Below are positions 43,000 to 52,705 of a DNA stretch of 63,003 bases, one piece after another (the stretch's first letter is position 1; each line of letters begins with the position of its first letter). This DNA comes from Thalassolituus sp. UBA674 (GTDB lineage Bacteria; Pseudomonadota; Gammaproteobacteria; Pseudomonadales; Oceanobacteraceae). Made by a program: the position numbers and the translations under genes. The notes beneath the pieces were generated by a model. It searched no databases, was not told the DNA's origin, and worked only from the letters and a program-made list of their open reading frames with translations. The stretch spans positions 13,435-76,437 of the forward strand of contig DBNK01000010.1 in the NCBI GenBank assembly GCA_002298335.1, written 5' to 3'.

Positions 43000-43947
43000 T
43001 CACGCGTCATCCAACATATTGTCCCAAAAATCCGAATCTCTTTTCTTCAGCGTGAGAGTCTGTACTTCCTGCATTCCAAGCCCGAATTCGTAGATGTATT
43101 GACTTAATTGTTCACCATCGATCAGTACTATCGTGGTTGAACCATTAAGGCTCTGCACATATTCGATAGCGCCTCGGGTGAAATAGGAAGTGGTAATAAA
43201 GACCCCTTTCTGAGACTGAGCGACAGCAAGAGCGCCAACAAATTTCTGGATTTCTTCTCTGCCGATTCCGCTGTCACGCTTATAACGCTTAGCCTGGAGA
43301 TTTATGCGGCCCAAGCCTAAAACATCTTCTTTAATGATACCGTCTATGCCGCCATCTCCTGAGGCTTTGGTCACTAAAAGAGAGTCTGCTGTTTTGCCGC
43401 CATATCCCATTCGACCTAAAAGACGAACCACCAGTTTTTCAAATTCATAAGGATTCTTGGTGAGGATAGTGTCTAGTATTTGCTCACACTCCGCTGCACG
43501 AATAGATTCATAGGCACTGAGAAGCTGCTCCTGAGGTGTCGTACTGGTACCAGTAATCATCAATTGTTCGGCGCTAGATTCAGCGGCTGTTGTATCTTCT
43601 GAACGCCGGCGACTTCGGGCGGCAATCGTCTGTTTAACAAAGTTTTTCAAACCCTCTTCATCGCTCAGATATCGCCTGCCCAGATCAGTAATCTGACAAT
43701 GGCCGCGTTTGGGTCTTTCTGCAAGACCTGAATTCACCAGATAACTGATACTCCAGCTGAGTCGGTCAAGAAACACAGTCCCATTACCTGTCTGATATTC
43801 AATGGTCAGATCCTCATCATTGAGATGGAAGGCTTCAGCAACGGGCTTTTCCAGTGCTCTCCAGGGCATCGGCTCGGTGTTGCTGAGATGCCGGAGAATA
43901 ACAATGAACATGTCGTCAAAGCGGGGCAGGTGATCATAATTACTCAT
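43000..43947 (-). CDS. Mrr-like restriction endonuclease
   Basis: 315 residues from the MSNYDHLP start; the longer ORF adds 43 unlikely residues. N-terminal winged-helix Mrr_N domain (about 1-100, LDRLSWSISYLVNSGLAERPKRGHCQITDLGRRYL) and C-terminal Mrr catalytic domain with FEKLVVRLLGRMGYGG, GDGGIDG (catalytic Asp) and NLQAKRYKR (QxK of the PD-(D/E)xK core). Such type IV enzymes cut modified DNA. Transcribed away from the BREX operon, giving a paired defence locus; note that BREX methylates host DNA, so its specificity must spare that mark. Confidence 0.88.
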   Translation of the reverse strand: MSNYDHLPRFDDMFIVILRHLSNTEPMPWRALEKPVAEAFHLNDEDLTIEYQTGNGTVFLDRLSWSISYLVNSGLAERPKRGHCQITDLGRRYLSDEEGLKNFVKQTIAARSRRRSEDTTAAESSAEQLMITGTSTTPQEQLLSAYESIRAAECEQILDTILTKNPYEFEKLVVRLLGRMGYGGKTADSLLVTKASGDGGIDGIIKEDVLGLGRINLQAKRYKRDSGIGREEIQKFVGALAVAQSQKGVFITTSYFTRGAIEYVQSLNGSTTIVLIDGEQLSQYIYEFGLGMQEVQTLTLKKRDSDFWDNMLDDA

Positions 43948-44409
43948 GATGATTTCTTTAATCCTCAAGGGCCCGACAGATAATTCCTGAAGATACAGCA
44001 CAACATGAATGAAGCAAAACGACATCAGGCAACTTGTTCTTTGATGCGTTTGGCGGATGTCTTTGTAATCCAGCATGCCTGCTGGATCGTCTTTTTCTGT
44101 ATTGATTGATAGTCTGGGTGCATTAATAGCTTTCTGATTGTTAAAATATCACTATTGATAACATTTTGTGTCTTAGAGGGTGAAAAAAAGCTGCCTCAGT
44201 GAAGTAACGAGCCGGTAGTGGTCGAAAGGTAGCCTTGGATGCGTCGCCTCTTTGCACTGCTGGGTAGTGCATTGGCTGAGTGAGCGTGGTGGAAGAAAAT
44301 CTCACATTCGTGCTGAAGGTTGGGGGGCCTCTTATCAAGCTCGATCAGCTTAAGGCTGTGCAGAGGCTTTCTTTACTTTAAAATCAGTCACTTTTGGCAG
44401 TAAGAGTGG
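43948..44409. other. intergenic control region between mrr-like gene and brxA
   Basis: AT-rich, 460 bases, no supported gene. It must hold both divergent promoters. Near 44135-44162 a GATTGTTAAAATATCACTAT run followed by TGATAAC has near-symmetrical GTTA...TAAC ends and could be an operator. No BrxR-type WYL regulator gene is present here. Confidence 0.4.
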
Positions 44410-45042
44410 TTGCGAAACAAGCAACCAGATTCCGCAGAGCAACAGGTAGGCAGCGTATTGGTCTCGAAAGCATACAGAATAGGGTTTGCGCGTACTGCGT
44501 TACTCAGAGAGACGGTTGTTGTCGCTCAACTCTTCAACGAGCTGAAAGACTGGTCTCAAGTTAAACAGACCGTGATCGCCGATAACGTCCTCCAGGCTCG
44601 TGCCATTCGCACTGGTAGCATCATCTTCAGCGAGATTCACAAGCGGCTGACGCTTCTTACTGATGAGCAGATAGAGCTGATTGGTGAAGATTCTCCTCAA
44701 GATGTCCGGCAGTTGGTATGGATCGGTATCTGCAAGCAATATCAGTTCATCGGTGAATTCTCAGTTGAGGTCCTGGCTGCTGCGGTTGCGTCCCGGCGCT
44801 ATGAGATAACCTATGACGATTATGGCTATTTCTTTAACGCCAAGGCTGAGTGGCATCCTAAGCTTGAGCAGATCTCCGACAAAACACGTTCTAACTCTCG
44901 TCAGATGCTGTTTCAGATGATGCGTCAGTGCGAGCTGCTCAATGATAGCGGCCAGCTTATTCCCCAGCTGCTTTCTGCAGCAATACAAAACTGCTCACCA
45001 GAGTCAGACCTAGCCTTTATTCCAGGAGCTATTCGTTTATGA
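44410..45042 (+). CDS. brxA: BREX protein BrxA
   Basis: 210 residues. TALLRETVVVAQLFNELKDWSQVKQTVIADNVLQARAIRTGSII, then YQFIGEFSVEVLAAAVASRR and YFFNAKAEWHPKLEQISDKTRSNSRQMLFQMMRQCELL, match the DUF1819/BrxA family, a small DNA-binding core component of BREX. No ATG lies upstream; TTG at this position or a TTG 48 bases downstream are the candidates. Its stop overlaps brxB (ATGA). First gene of the operon. Confidence 0.9.
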   Translation: MRNKQPDSAEQQVGSVLVSKAYRIGFARTALLRETVVVAQLFNELKDWSQVKQTVIADNVLQARAIRTGSIIFSEIHKRLTLLTDEQIELIGEDSPQDVRQLVWIGICKQYQFIGEFSVEVLAAAVASRRYEITYDDYGYFFNAKAEWHPKLEQISDKTRSNSRQMLFQMMRQCELLNDSGQLIPQLLSAAIQNCSPESDLAFIPGAIRL

Positions 45043-45677
45043 GCCAGGTCTCATCCAACACCTCGCAGATTAATACGGTAACAGCAAAGAATCTGGCCGA
45101 GAGCCAGGTACACCTCGAGAATGTAATTTCCAGCCAACGTTTTCTGAAAAATGAAGGGCTCAACAACGAAGTTCCATTTCATATTTGCCCCTTCGGGCCG
45201 GAAATCACAGAGGACATGAACCACGCGGTCAGGCAGCTCAAAAACGAGCTCGCCGATAAAGGTATCGCTGTACTTGAGATTAACCTGTATGACCTTGTGG
45301 TGGAGATTCTTAAAGACGAGGGGGATTGGGAATGGTTAATCGAGAACGAGACCACCCTTTCCCGAGATGAATTAAAGGAAGAGTTGCAGGGCATCCTGGA
45401 TACCGAAACTGTGCTGATCCCTGCCATCGTTAAAAAAATGAAAATGGCGAGCTTCAGTGTCATGTTCATTACAGGTGTTGGTGAGGTGTTTCCCTACATC
45501 CGGTCTCATAACATCCTGAACAACTTACAGCGCGTCGCTAAAGAACAGCCGACCGTGATGTTCTTTCCCGGCAGGTATCAACATTCTCTGGCCAGTGGTG
45601 CATCTCTGCGCCTGTTCGACAAACTGACCGATGATAAATATTACCGTGCGTTCAATATTCTCGATCGAGCGAACTGA
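45039..45677 (+). CDS. brxB: BREX protein BrxB (DUF1788)
   Basis: 212 residues. FHICPFGPEITEDMNHAVRQLKNELADKGIAVLEINLYDLVVEIL and VMFITGVGEVFPYIRSHNILNNLQ, followed by PTVMFFPGRY, are typical of BrxB, a conserved core subunit of unresolved activity. Starts within brxA. Normal length. Confidence 0.93.
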   Translation: MSQVSSNTSQINTVTAKNLAESQVHLENVISSQRFLKNEGLNNEVPFHICPFGPEITEDMNHAVRQLKNELADKGIAVLEINLYDLVVEILKDEGDWEWLIENETTLSRDELKEELQGILDTETVLIPAIVKKMKMASFSVMFITGVGEVFPYIRSHNILNNLQRVAKEQPTVMFFPGRYQHSLASGASLRLFDKLTDDKYYRAFNILDRAN

Positions 45678-45691
45678 TTTAAGGAGTTTTT

Positions 45692-48600
45692 ATGCTACTG
45701 GAACAGCTATTTAACAAACCCGTTGACCGCGCGATCGAAGGGGTTATCAAAGCCGATGATGATGTGAGCTTGTACGTTGAGCTGGACGAGTATGTCATCA
45801 CCAACGAAGTTGCCAAACGACTCGACGAGTTTTTGGATGCCTATCTGAACTACGCCGGTGCCAATGGTGTGTGGGTGTCTGGTTTCTTTGGTTCGGGTAA
45901 ATCGCACTTGCTGAAAATGCTCGCATTGCTCCTGCAAAATCAGCCGATTGAAAACACCTACTACCCGCTTGACCTGTTCCTTGAAAAGCACCCGTTCAGC
46001 GAGGGGGGCATGCAGGCAGAAGATTTAAAGCGCGCTGTTGCTATTCCGTCTGAAAGCATCCTGTTCAATATCGATCAGAAAGCCGATGTTATTTCTAAAG
46101 ATGAGTTGGATGCGCTGATTGCAGTATTTGTGAAGGTATTTGATGAGCACTGTGGCTACTACGGCAAGCATCCCTATATTGCACAATTCGAGCGCGAGCT
46201 CGACGTAGATGGTCAGTTTGATGCGTTCAAAGCCGCGTTTGCCGAATTTTCCGGACGGGATTGGGAATCGGGGCGTCAGCGTGCAAAACGTATGGCGCAG
46301 TACATCGATCAGGCCTATACCAAAGTGACCGGCACATCCGTGACGGATATTCTGGATAAGTATCGTGATGACTACCGCTTATCCATCGAGGATTTTGCGG
46401 AACAGGTCAACGCCTATATTGAGACGAAAGGGGATACCTTCCGTCTGAACTTCTTCGTCGATGAGGTCGGTCAGTACATCGCCGATAACGTCAAACTGAT
46501 GACCAACCTGCAAACGGTGGCTGAATCACTGGCAACAAAGTGTAAAGGTCGCTCCTGGGTGGTGGTGACCGCACAAGAGGATATGTCGGCCGTGCTGGGT
46601 GATGACGCTCAGCAGTCGAACGACTTCACCAAGATCCAGGCGCGCTTCAAAAATCGCATGAAACTCAGTAGCCAAGACGTTGCTGAAGTTATTCAGCGCC
46701 GCTTGCTGGCCAAACGTCAGGAATATATCAACGACCTGTCTGACCTTTATCACCAGCAGCAACCCAACTTTAAAACACTGTTTGATTTTGCTGATGGTTC
46801 TGCGGCTTATCGTAACTTCAGGGATCGCGAGCACTTTATTCAGAGCTATCCATTCGTACCCTATCAGTTTGAACTGTTCCAGGCGGCAATCAAAAACCTG
46901 TCACGCCACAGTGCGTTTGAAGGCAAGCACAGCTCGGTCGGTGAGCGTTCGATGCTGGGTGTGTTCCAGCAGGTTGCGATTGGCATTAAAAGGCATCAAC
47001 TGGGCGATCTGGCGACCTTCGATCAGATGTTTGAGGGGATTCGCACCGCCCTGAAAGGATCGATTCAGTCGTCCATTTTGCGGGCTGAGAATACGCTTAC
47101 AAACGATTTTGCGCTGCGCGTGCTTAAAGCACTGTTCCTTGTTAAGTACGTTAAAGAGTTCAAGCCCACCGTGCGCAATATCTGCGTGCTGATGCAAAAT
47201 AACTTTGGTACATCGATTACCGCACTGAAGGCGGATGTCGAAGAAGCCCTGGCGTTACTCGAAAATCAGACGCTTATTCAACGCAACGGTGAGCTCTACG
47301 AATACCTCACGGATGAAGAGCAAGACGTCGAAGCGGAGATCAAGAACACCGAGATTGATACCCAGGCGGTCGCCACCGAGCTGGAGAAGCTGGTGTTTGA
47401 TGGTGTGATTAAAAATCGCAAGATCCGCTGGGATGAGAGTGGGCAAGACTACCCGTTCACCCGCAAGCTGGATGACGTGCAGATAGGCCGTGAACATGAA
47501 CTGGCAATCAACGTTATTACCTCTTTCCACGACCATCGCGATGCCTTTGATAAGCACAAGACCGATACCGTCTATAACGACGAACTGCGTGTTGTGATGC
47601 CAGAGAATGATCGCCTGATCCGTGACTTGATGCTCTTCAAGAAAACGGAGAAATACATCAATCACGAAACCCGCACGACCCAGCAGGATTCGGTCAAACG
47701 CATCCTCGCCGAAAAAGCGGCCCAAAATGGCGAGCGCTACGCTCAGCTTAAAACATTGATTTCATCCTTAATGGGCAAGGCCGTTTATTTCGTCGGCGGC
47801 AAAGAGATTGAACTGGCCGGGGAAGACGGCCAGAGCAAAGTACAGCGTGCGTTTGTAGAGCTGGCCAAGCAGACCTATCCCAACCTGAGAATGCTCCGTG
47901 GCCAACAGTATCAAGAAAGTCAGGTTGCATCGATTCTCACCCAGGGGCAGCAGGGCCTGTTTGGTGATGAAACCAGCCTGCCAGAAGCGCAACAAGAGAT
48001 GTTCTCGCATATCCAGAGCAATCATCGCGGCGGCATTCGCACGACCGTGAAACTGCTGTTGGAAAAGTTTGAACGTAAGCCCTATGGCTGGTCTTATGCG
48101 GCGGTGCTCTGCACCCTCGCTCATCTTTGTGCGCGCGGCAAAATCGAAGTCCGTGAATCCACCAACTTACTGGATGATGCCGACCTTGCCCGCGCCCTCG
48201 CTAACTCCAACGTGCAGGGTAACCTGATCCTCGACCCGCAGGTAGAATTCACCCCCGGGCAGGTTAAAAAGCTTAAAGAGTTCTTCAATGACTATTTCGA
48301 CAAGGTTGCCCATGCAACCGAAGCGAAGGCGCTGGCAAACGAAACCAAAGCGACGTTTGCTAACCAAAAGAACGAGCTCGAAAAACTGCACATGCAGTCC
48401 GAGCGTTATCCATTCCTGCGCGCACTCACAAACATTATTAGCGACCTGGCCGAGCTTGAAAGCCATCCGTATCAGTGGTTCGTTATCGAGCTGACCCGTG
48501 ATGAGGATAAATGGCTCGACGATTATAAAGATCGCATCATCGACCCTATCCTGACCTTTATGAAGGGCCCTAACAAAGCCCAGCTGGATGAAGCCAGTCG

Positions 48601-49249
48601 TCTGCTTAACGAGCACAAAGCGAATCTGAGTTACGTGCAGGCTGAGGAGCTCGATGCCATCAAAGCGGCCGTGGTCGACCCCAATATCTACAAAGGCAAT
48701 GCAATACAGGCCTTGGTGAGCAACATGCAGTCGCTTAAATCCAGGCTGGATGTCGCGATTGATGATGAAAAAGCCCATGCGCTGAGCAAAATCGAGAGCC
48801 TTGAGCAAAAACTCAGCCAGTACGACGGTTACACCGCACTGGCCGAAGATCGCAAATCAACGGTTCAGGCCGCTTTTGATGCTGCTAAACAGAAGGTCGA
48901 CGCACACAGTCTGATTGCGATGATCCGCGATGCGGCCAACGACTTTGAAAACCACCAATACAGCGTCTTGCTTCAGCAAATTGAGGACTGGAACACGCCA
49001 GCGCCTGCGGTCGCAGAACAGCCGCTCACGCCCTATAACGGTCACGGCGACGATGGCAAGCAGCCAGTTACTCCGCCAACGCCGCCCGCAACGCCGAAAC
49101 CCAAGGTGGAAATCGTTGGCGCACGTGATTTGCTGGTGTCGTTCAACAAACCGCTGCTTGAATCCGAAGCAGACATTGATGCTTATCTGGAAAGCTACAA
49201 GCAAGCCCTGGTCAATACAGTTAAACAAGGTAAGAAGGTGCGCCTCTGA
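45692..49249 (+). CDS. brxC: BREX ATPase BrxC
   Basis: 1185 residues. Walker A in WVSGFFGSGKSHLLKMLA (about residue 66), an Asp-rich NFFVDEVGQYI Walker B (about 250), arginine-containing QARFKNRM region and a long coiled/helical C-terminal half. The about 1200-residue length and N-terminal LLEQLFNKPVDRAIEGVIKADD fit BrxC (DUF499-like/PglY-related), essential for phage exclusion. AAGGAG ribosome-binding site; stop overlaps the pglX ATG by one base. No frameshift. Confidence 0.95.
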   Translation: MLLEQLFNKPVDRAIEGVIKADDDVSLYVELDEYVITNEVAKRLDEFLDAYLNYAGANGVWVSGFFGSGKSHLLKMLALLLQNQPIENTYYPLDLFLEKHPFSEGGMQAEDLKRAVAIPSESILFNIDQKADVISKDELDALIAVFVKVFDEHCGYYGKHPYIAQFERELDVDGQFDAFKAAFAEFSGRDWESGRQRAKRMAQYIDQAYTKVTGTSVTDILDKYRDDYRLSIEDFAEQVNAYIETKGDTFRLNFFVDEVGQYIADNVKLMTNLQTVAESLATKCKGRSWVVVTAQEDMSAVLGDDAQQSNDFTKIQARFKNRMKLSSQDVAEVIQRRLLAKRQEYINDLSDLYHQQQPNFKTLFDFADGSAAYRNFRDREHFIQSYPFVPYQFELFQAAIKNLSRHSAFEGKHSSVGERSMLGVFQQVAIGIKRHQLGDLATFDQMFEGIRTALKGSIQSSILRAENTLTNDFALRVLKALFLVKYVKEFKPTVRNICVLMQNNFGTSITALKADVEEALALLENQTLIQRNGELYEYLTDEEQDVEAEIKNTEIDTQAVATELEKLVFDGVIKNRKIRWDESGQDYPFTRKLDDVQIGREHELAINVITSFHDHRDAFDKHKTDTVYNDELRVVMPENDRLIRDLMLFKKTEKYINHETRTTQQDSVKRILAEKAAQNGERYAQLKTLISSLMGKAVYFVGGKEIELAGEDGQSKVQRAFVELAKQTYPNLRMLRGQQYQESQVASILTQGQQGLFGDETSLPEAQQEMFSHIQSNHRGGIRTTVKLLLEKFERKPYGWSYAAVLCTLAHLCARGKIEVRESTNLLDDADLARALANSNVQGNLILDPQVEFTPGQVKKLKEFFNDYFDKVAHATEAKALANETKATFANQKNELEKLHMQSERYPFLRALTNIISDLAELESHPYQWFVIELTRDEDKWLDDYKDRIIDPILTFMKGPNKAQLDEASRLLNEHKANLSYVQAEELDAIKAAVVDPNIYKGNAIQALVSNMQSLKSRLDVAIDDEKAHALSKIESLEQKLSQYDGYTALAEDRKSTVQAAFDAAKQKVDAHSLIAMIRDAANDFENHQYSVLLQQIEDWNTPAPAVAEQPLTPYNGHGDDGKQPVTPPTPPATPKPKVEIVGARDLLVSFNKPLLESEADIDAYLESYKQALVNTVKQGKKVRL

Positions 49250-52200
49250 TGGATAGCCAAAAAATGGAAACAAGTGCGTTAAAGAAATTTGCACAAGCGG
49301 CGCGTCAGGAGCTCCTCGAGCAAGTCGGCAGTAAACTCGCGTTTGTCTTAAAGCCAGAAAGCCCTGCTCGCCGTGAATCTCCAACGGTGGTTAATGAGCT
49401 TGAAAAGGCGCTGTCTACGCATGGCAAAGCGGCGCTGATTGACCAGGTAGCCTACACCTGGTTCAACCGCTTCTGTGCCCTGCGCTTTATGGATGTAAAC
49501 GGCTACAACCGTGTTGGTGTTGTATCACCCGCCGAAGGACAGGTGCAGCCTGAGATCCTCGCGGAAGCCAAATCGGGCGTGATCGACGAAGACCAGATCA
49601 ACGCAACAACCGTTGAGAAAATTCGTGGCCTGCTGAATGGCTCTATCCCAAGCCCGGATGCACAGAGCGAAGCTTACCGCTTGCTCATTGTGGGTTCGTG
49701 CAACGCGCTGTACGACCGTATGCCTTACCTGTTTGAGCGCATAGCAGATTTCACCGAACTGCTGATGCCGGATGATCTGCTTTCAGATAACTCGATTCTG
49801 ACGAAAATGCGTAAGGTGATGACGCCAGAATCCTGCACGGATGTTGAGATCATCGGCTGGCTGTATCAGTTCTACATCTCTGAGAAAAAAGACGAAGTAT
49901 TCGCAGCGCTGAAGAAGAACCAGAAGATCACTGCCGAAAATATCCCGGCTGCGACTCAGCTGTTCACACCGCACTGGATCGTGCGCTACCTGGTAGAGAA
50001 CTCCTTGGGTCGTCTCTGGATGCTGAACCGCCCCAACTCCAGGCTCACCGAGCAGATGGAGTATTACATCGAACCAGAGGAGCCGGAGACTGACTTTATA
50101 AAGGTTAGTAGCCCTGAAGAACTCCGAATTGCCGACCCAGCAGTCGGTTCAGGCCATATGCTCACCTACGCCTTTGATCTGCTGTATGCCATCTATGAGG
50201 AAGAAGGCTACGACCCGAACGATATTCCGGGGCTGATCCTTAGCAACAACCTGTACGGCATTGAGATTGATGAACGTGCCGGAGCATTAGCGTCGTTTGC
50301 GCTAGAGATGAAAGCCGCAGCAAAACTTGGCCGCCGCCGTTTCCTCCGCATGGATGCTAAACCTAACGTCTGTGTACTCGAAGATGTCACTTTCACCGAT
50401 TCCGAGATGGATGATGTGATGTCCATCGTGGGTAAGGATCTTTACTCAGCAGATCTGCGCGAAACATTGACTCAGTTTGAGCAAGCCAAAAACTTTGGTT
50501 CTCTGATCGTGCCCAAACTCAAAGATCCCGCTGAAACACTGCGACTGATCGAGACAAAAGATCTCGCAAGCGATATGTGGCTCGCTGAGGTGCATAAGCG
50601 TTTAGTTAAAGTGCTGCGCATGGCTGAATACCTGTCGCCGAAGTACCATGTGGTTGTTGCCAATCCGCCATATGCTTCCGCGAGTGGGTTAAATGATGTT
50701 CTACGCGCGTACTCTGAAATCAGCTACCCAAAGAGCAAGAATGATTTGTACTCAATGTTCATTGAGAGAAATAGAACACTCGCGAAGGCATCAGCTTATG
50801 TTGGCATGATTGCCATGCAATCTTGGATGTATCTAAAGACATTCATGGAGGTTCGTGACTTGGTCCTGAGGAAGACGAGCATTGTATCGTTACTGCACCT
50901 TGGCCCTAGAGCATTTCCAGAAATCCAAGGTGAGCGAGTACAAGCGGCTTCGTTTGTTCTAAAGAATGTCGCACCAACAAGCGATCATTCACCAGTATTC
51001 TTTAGACTCATATCTGGTAAGGGAGCCGAAAAAGAGACTGCATTCTTGCGTCTAGACGGTAAATTCTGCGGTATTCGACAAATAGATTTCCTGAAACTTA
51101 CTGATAGTTCAGTTGCGTATAAGATGCTTAGTAACCCTTTACTCAAGGAAAAGCTGCTTACAGGTGACACCATTGATTTAGAAGCGAAAATCGGGGCGCA
51201 ACCAGGTTCTGAATTGATAATTTACTGGTGGGAGGTTCAGTATTCAAAAATCGGGGCGCGCTGGCGTAAATATAATAAGGGGGGAACCTTTCGGCGTTGG
51301 TACGGCAATGCGATTTGGATTTTGGATTATGGTAACAAGGGCGAAAACGTACTTAGTGCCGGTGGGCAGCTTTCCAATCAGAACTTTTATGGACAGCGTC
51401 ACATAAGCTGGACTCGTGTCTCGGATAATATGAACCTGAGGTTTTATAGCGAAGGAACCCTCTTCGACAATACGTCGCCTGCTATTTTTAGCGATTTGGG
51501 CTTTGCTCATGGATACCTGAACTCGAAGGTTGGCGAATTTAACCGAACCGGAAAGTTTTCAGGAACAAAAATTGAGGCAGGCCATGTGCAGAGCATTGCT
51601 CCCGTATCACCAACGGCAGAACAACGATCTACCGTTGAATCACTTGTTGATGAACTAATACACTTTTCTTGTTTTGACTGGGACGGTTACGAAACCTCTT
51701 GGGATTTCAACATGCTCCCGCTGCTCTCGCCCGATCACCGGAGAGAGATTCTGGAGACTAGCTATAGCACCCTCCGCACTCACTGGCAGGGTATGACTGC
51801 CGAGATGCAGCGGCTGGAAGAAGAGAACAACCGCATCTTTATCGAGGCTTACGGCCTACAAGACGAGCTAACACCCGAAGTCCCGATCGAGAAAATCACG
51901 CTGACCTGTAACCCAGCCTATCGCTACGGCATCAAAGGCACAGAAGAGGAACGCGAAGCACGCTTAAAAGCCGACACCATGGCTGAATTCTTATCGTATG
52001 CCGTGGGTTGTATGTTTGGCCGCTACTCACTCGATGAGCCGGGTCTGATCCTCGCTAACCAGGGCGAAACCCTTGCCGACTATTTGGCTCGCATCCCTGA
52101 ACCGACCTTTATGCCGGACGATGATAACGTCATCCCTATGATCGACTTTGAGGGTGACTGGTTTGAGGACGATATTACCGAACGTTTTAAACAGTTCTTG

Positions 52201-52698
52201 CGCGTAACCTTTGGCGATAAACACTATGCTGAAAACCTGACCTTTATCGAGGATGCACTGGGTAAAAGTATCCAAAAATACTTTGTTAAAGACTTCTACA
52301 ACGACCATGTGCAACGTTACAAGAAGCGCCCGATCTACTGGTTGTTCTCAAGTCCTAAAGGTACGTTTAATGCGCTGATCTATATGCACCGCTATACGCC
52401 TTCCACCGTCAGTGTGGTGTTGAACGAATACCTGCGTGAGTTCCGTACCAAGCTCGAAGCGCGTCGCGATAGCAACGAACAGATCTCCATCAGCGCCAGC
52501 AGCTCGCAGAAAGAGAAAACCGCTGCACTGAAGATGATTCAGAAGCTCGATAAGGCGATTGATGAGGTGAACGACTACGAGCGTGACGTGCTGTACCCGT
52601 TAGCCGGTCAGAACATTCCCATCGATCTCGATGACGGCGTGAAACACAACTATCCCTTGTTCGGCAAAGCGCTGAAGAAGATTACAGGTTTGAGCTAA
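49249..52698 (+). CDS. pglX: BREX adenine DNA methyltransferase PglX
   Basis: 1149 residues. N6-adenine methyltransferase motif I DPAVGSGHMLTYAFDLL (about residue 296), motif IV VVVANPPYASASG (about 470). After motif IV the region about residues 485-790 is clearly more AT-rich than both flanks and is where target recognition is expected, a sign of exchange by recombination. PglX sets the host modification that BREX uses to tell self from phage. The C-terminal third returns to the operon's composition. Complete, no phase-variable tract seen. Confidence 0.95.
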   Translation: MDSQKMETSALKKFAQAARQELLEQVGSKLAFVLKPESPARRESPTVVNELEKALSTHGKAALIDQVAYTWFNRFCALRFMDVNGYNRVGVVSPAEGQVQPEILAEAKSGVIDEDQINATTVEKIRGLLNGSIPSPDAQSEAYRLLIVGSCNALYDRMPYLFERIADFTELLMPDDLLSDNSILTKMRKVMTPESCTDVEIIGWLYQFYISEKKDEVFAALKKNQKITAENIPAATQLFTPHWIVRYLVENSLGRLWMLNRPNSRLTEQMEYYIEPEEPETDFIKVSSPEELRIADPAVGSGHMLTYAFDLLYAIYEEEGYDPNDIPGLILSNNLYGIEIDERAGALASFALEMKAAAKLGRRRFLRMDAKPNVCVLEDVTFTDSEMDDVMSIVGKDLYSADLRETLTQFEQAKNFGSLIVPKLKDPAETLRLIETKDLASDMWLAEVHKRLVKVLRMAEYLSPKYHVVVANPPYASASGLNDVLRAYSEISYPKSKNDLYSMFIERNRTLAKASAYVGMIAMQSWMYLKTFMEVRDLVLRKTSIVSLLHLGPRAFPEIQGERVQAASFVLKNVAPTSDHSPVFFRLISGKGAEKETAFLRLDGKFCGIRQIDFLKLTDSSVAYKMLSNPLLKEKLLTGDTIDLEAKIGAQPGSELIIYWWEVQYSKIGARWRKYNKGGTFRRWYGNAIWILDYGNKGENVLSAGGQLSNQNFYGQRHISWTRVSDNMNLRFYSEGTLFDNTSPAIFSDLGFAHGYLNSKVGEFNRTGKFSGTKIEAGHVQSIAPVSPTAEQRSTVESLVDELIHFSCFDWDGYETSWDFNMLPLLSPDHRREILETSYSTLRTHWQGMTAEMQRLEEENNRIFIEAYGLQDELTPEVPIEKITLTCNPAYRYGIKGTEEEREARLKADTMAEFLSYAVGCMFGRYSLDEPGLILANQGETLADYLARIPEPTFMPDDDNVIPMIDFEGDWFEDDITERFKQFLRVTFGDKHYAENLTFIEDALGKSIQKYFVKDFYNDHVQRYKKRPIYWLFSSPKGTFNALIYMHRYTPSTVSVVLNEYLREFRTKLEARRDSNEQISISASSSQKEKTAALKMIQKLDKAIDEVNDYERDVLYPLAGQNIPIDLDDGVKHNYPLFGKALKKITGLS

Positions 52699-52705
52699 GG
52701 CAGAG

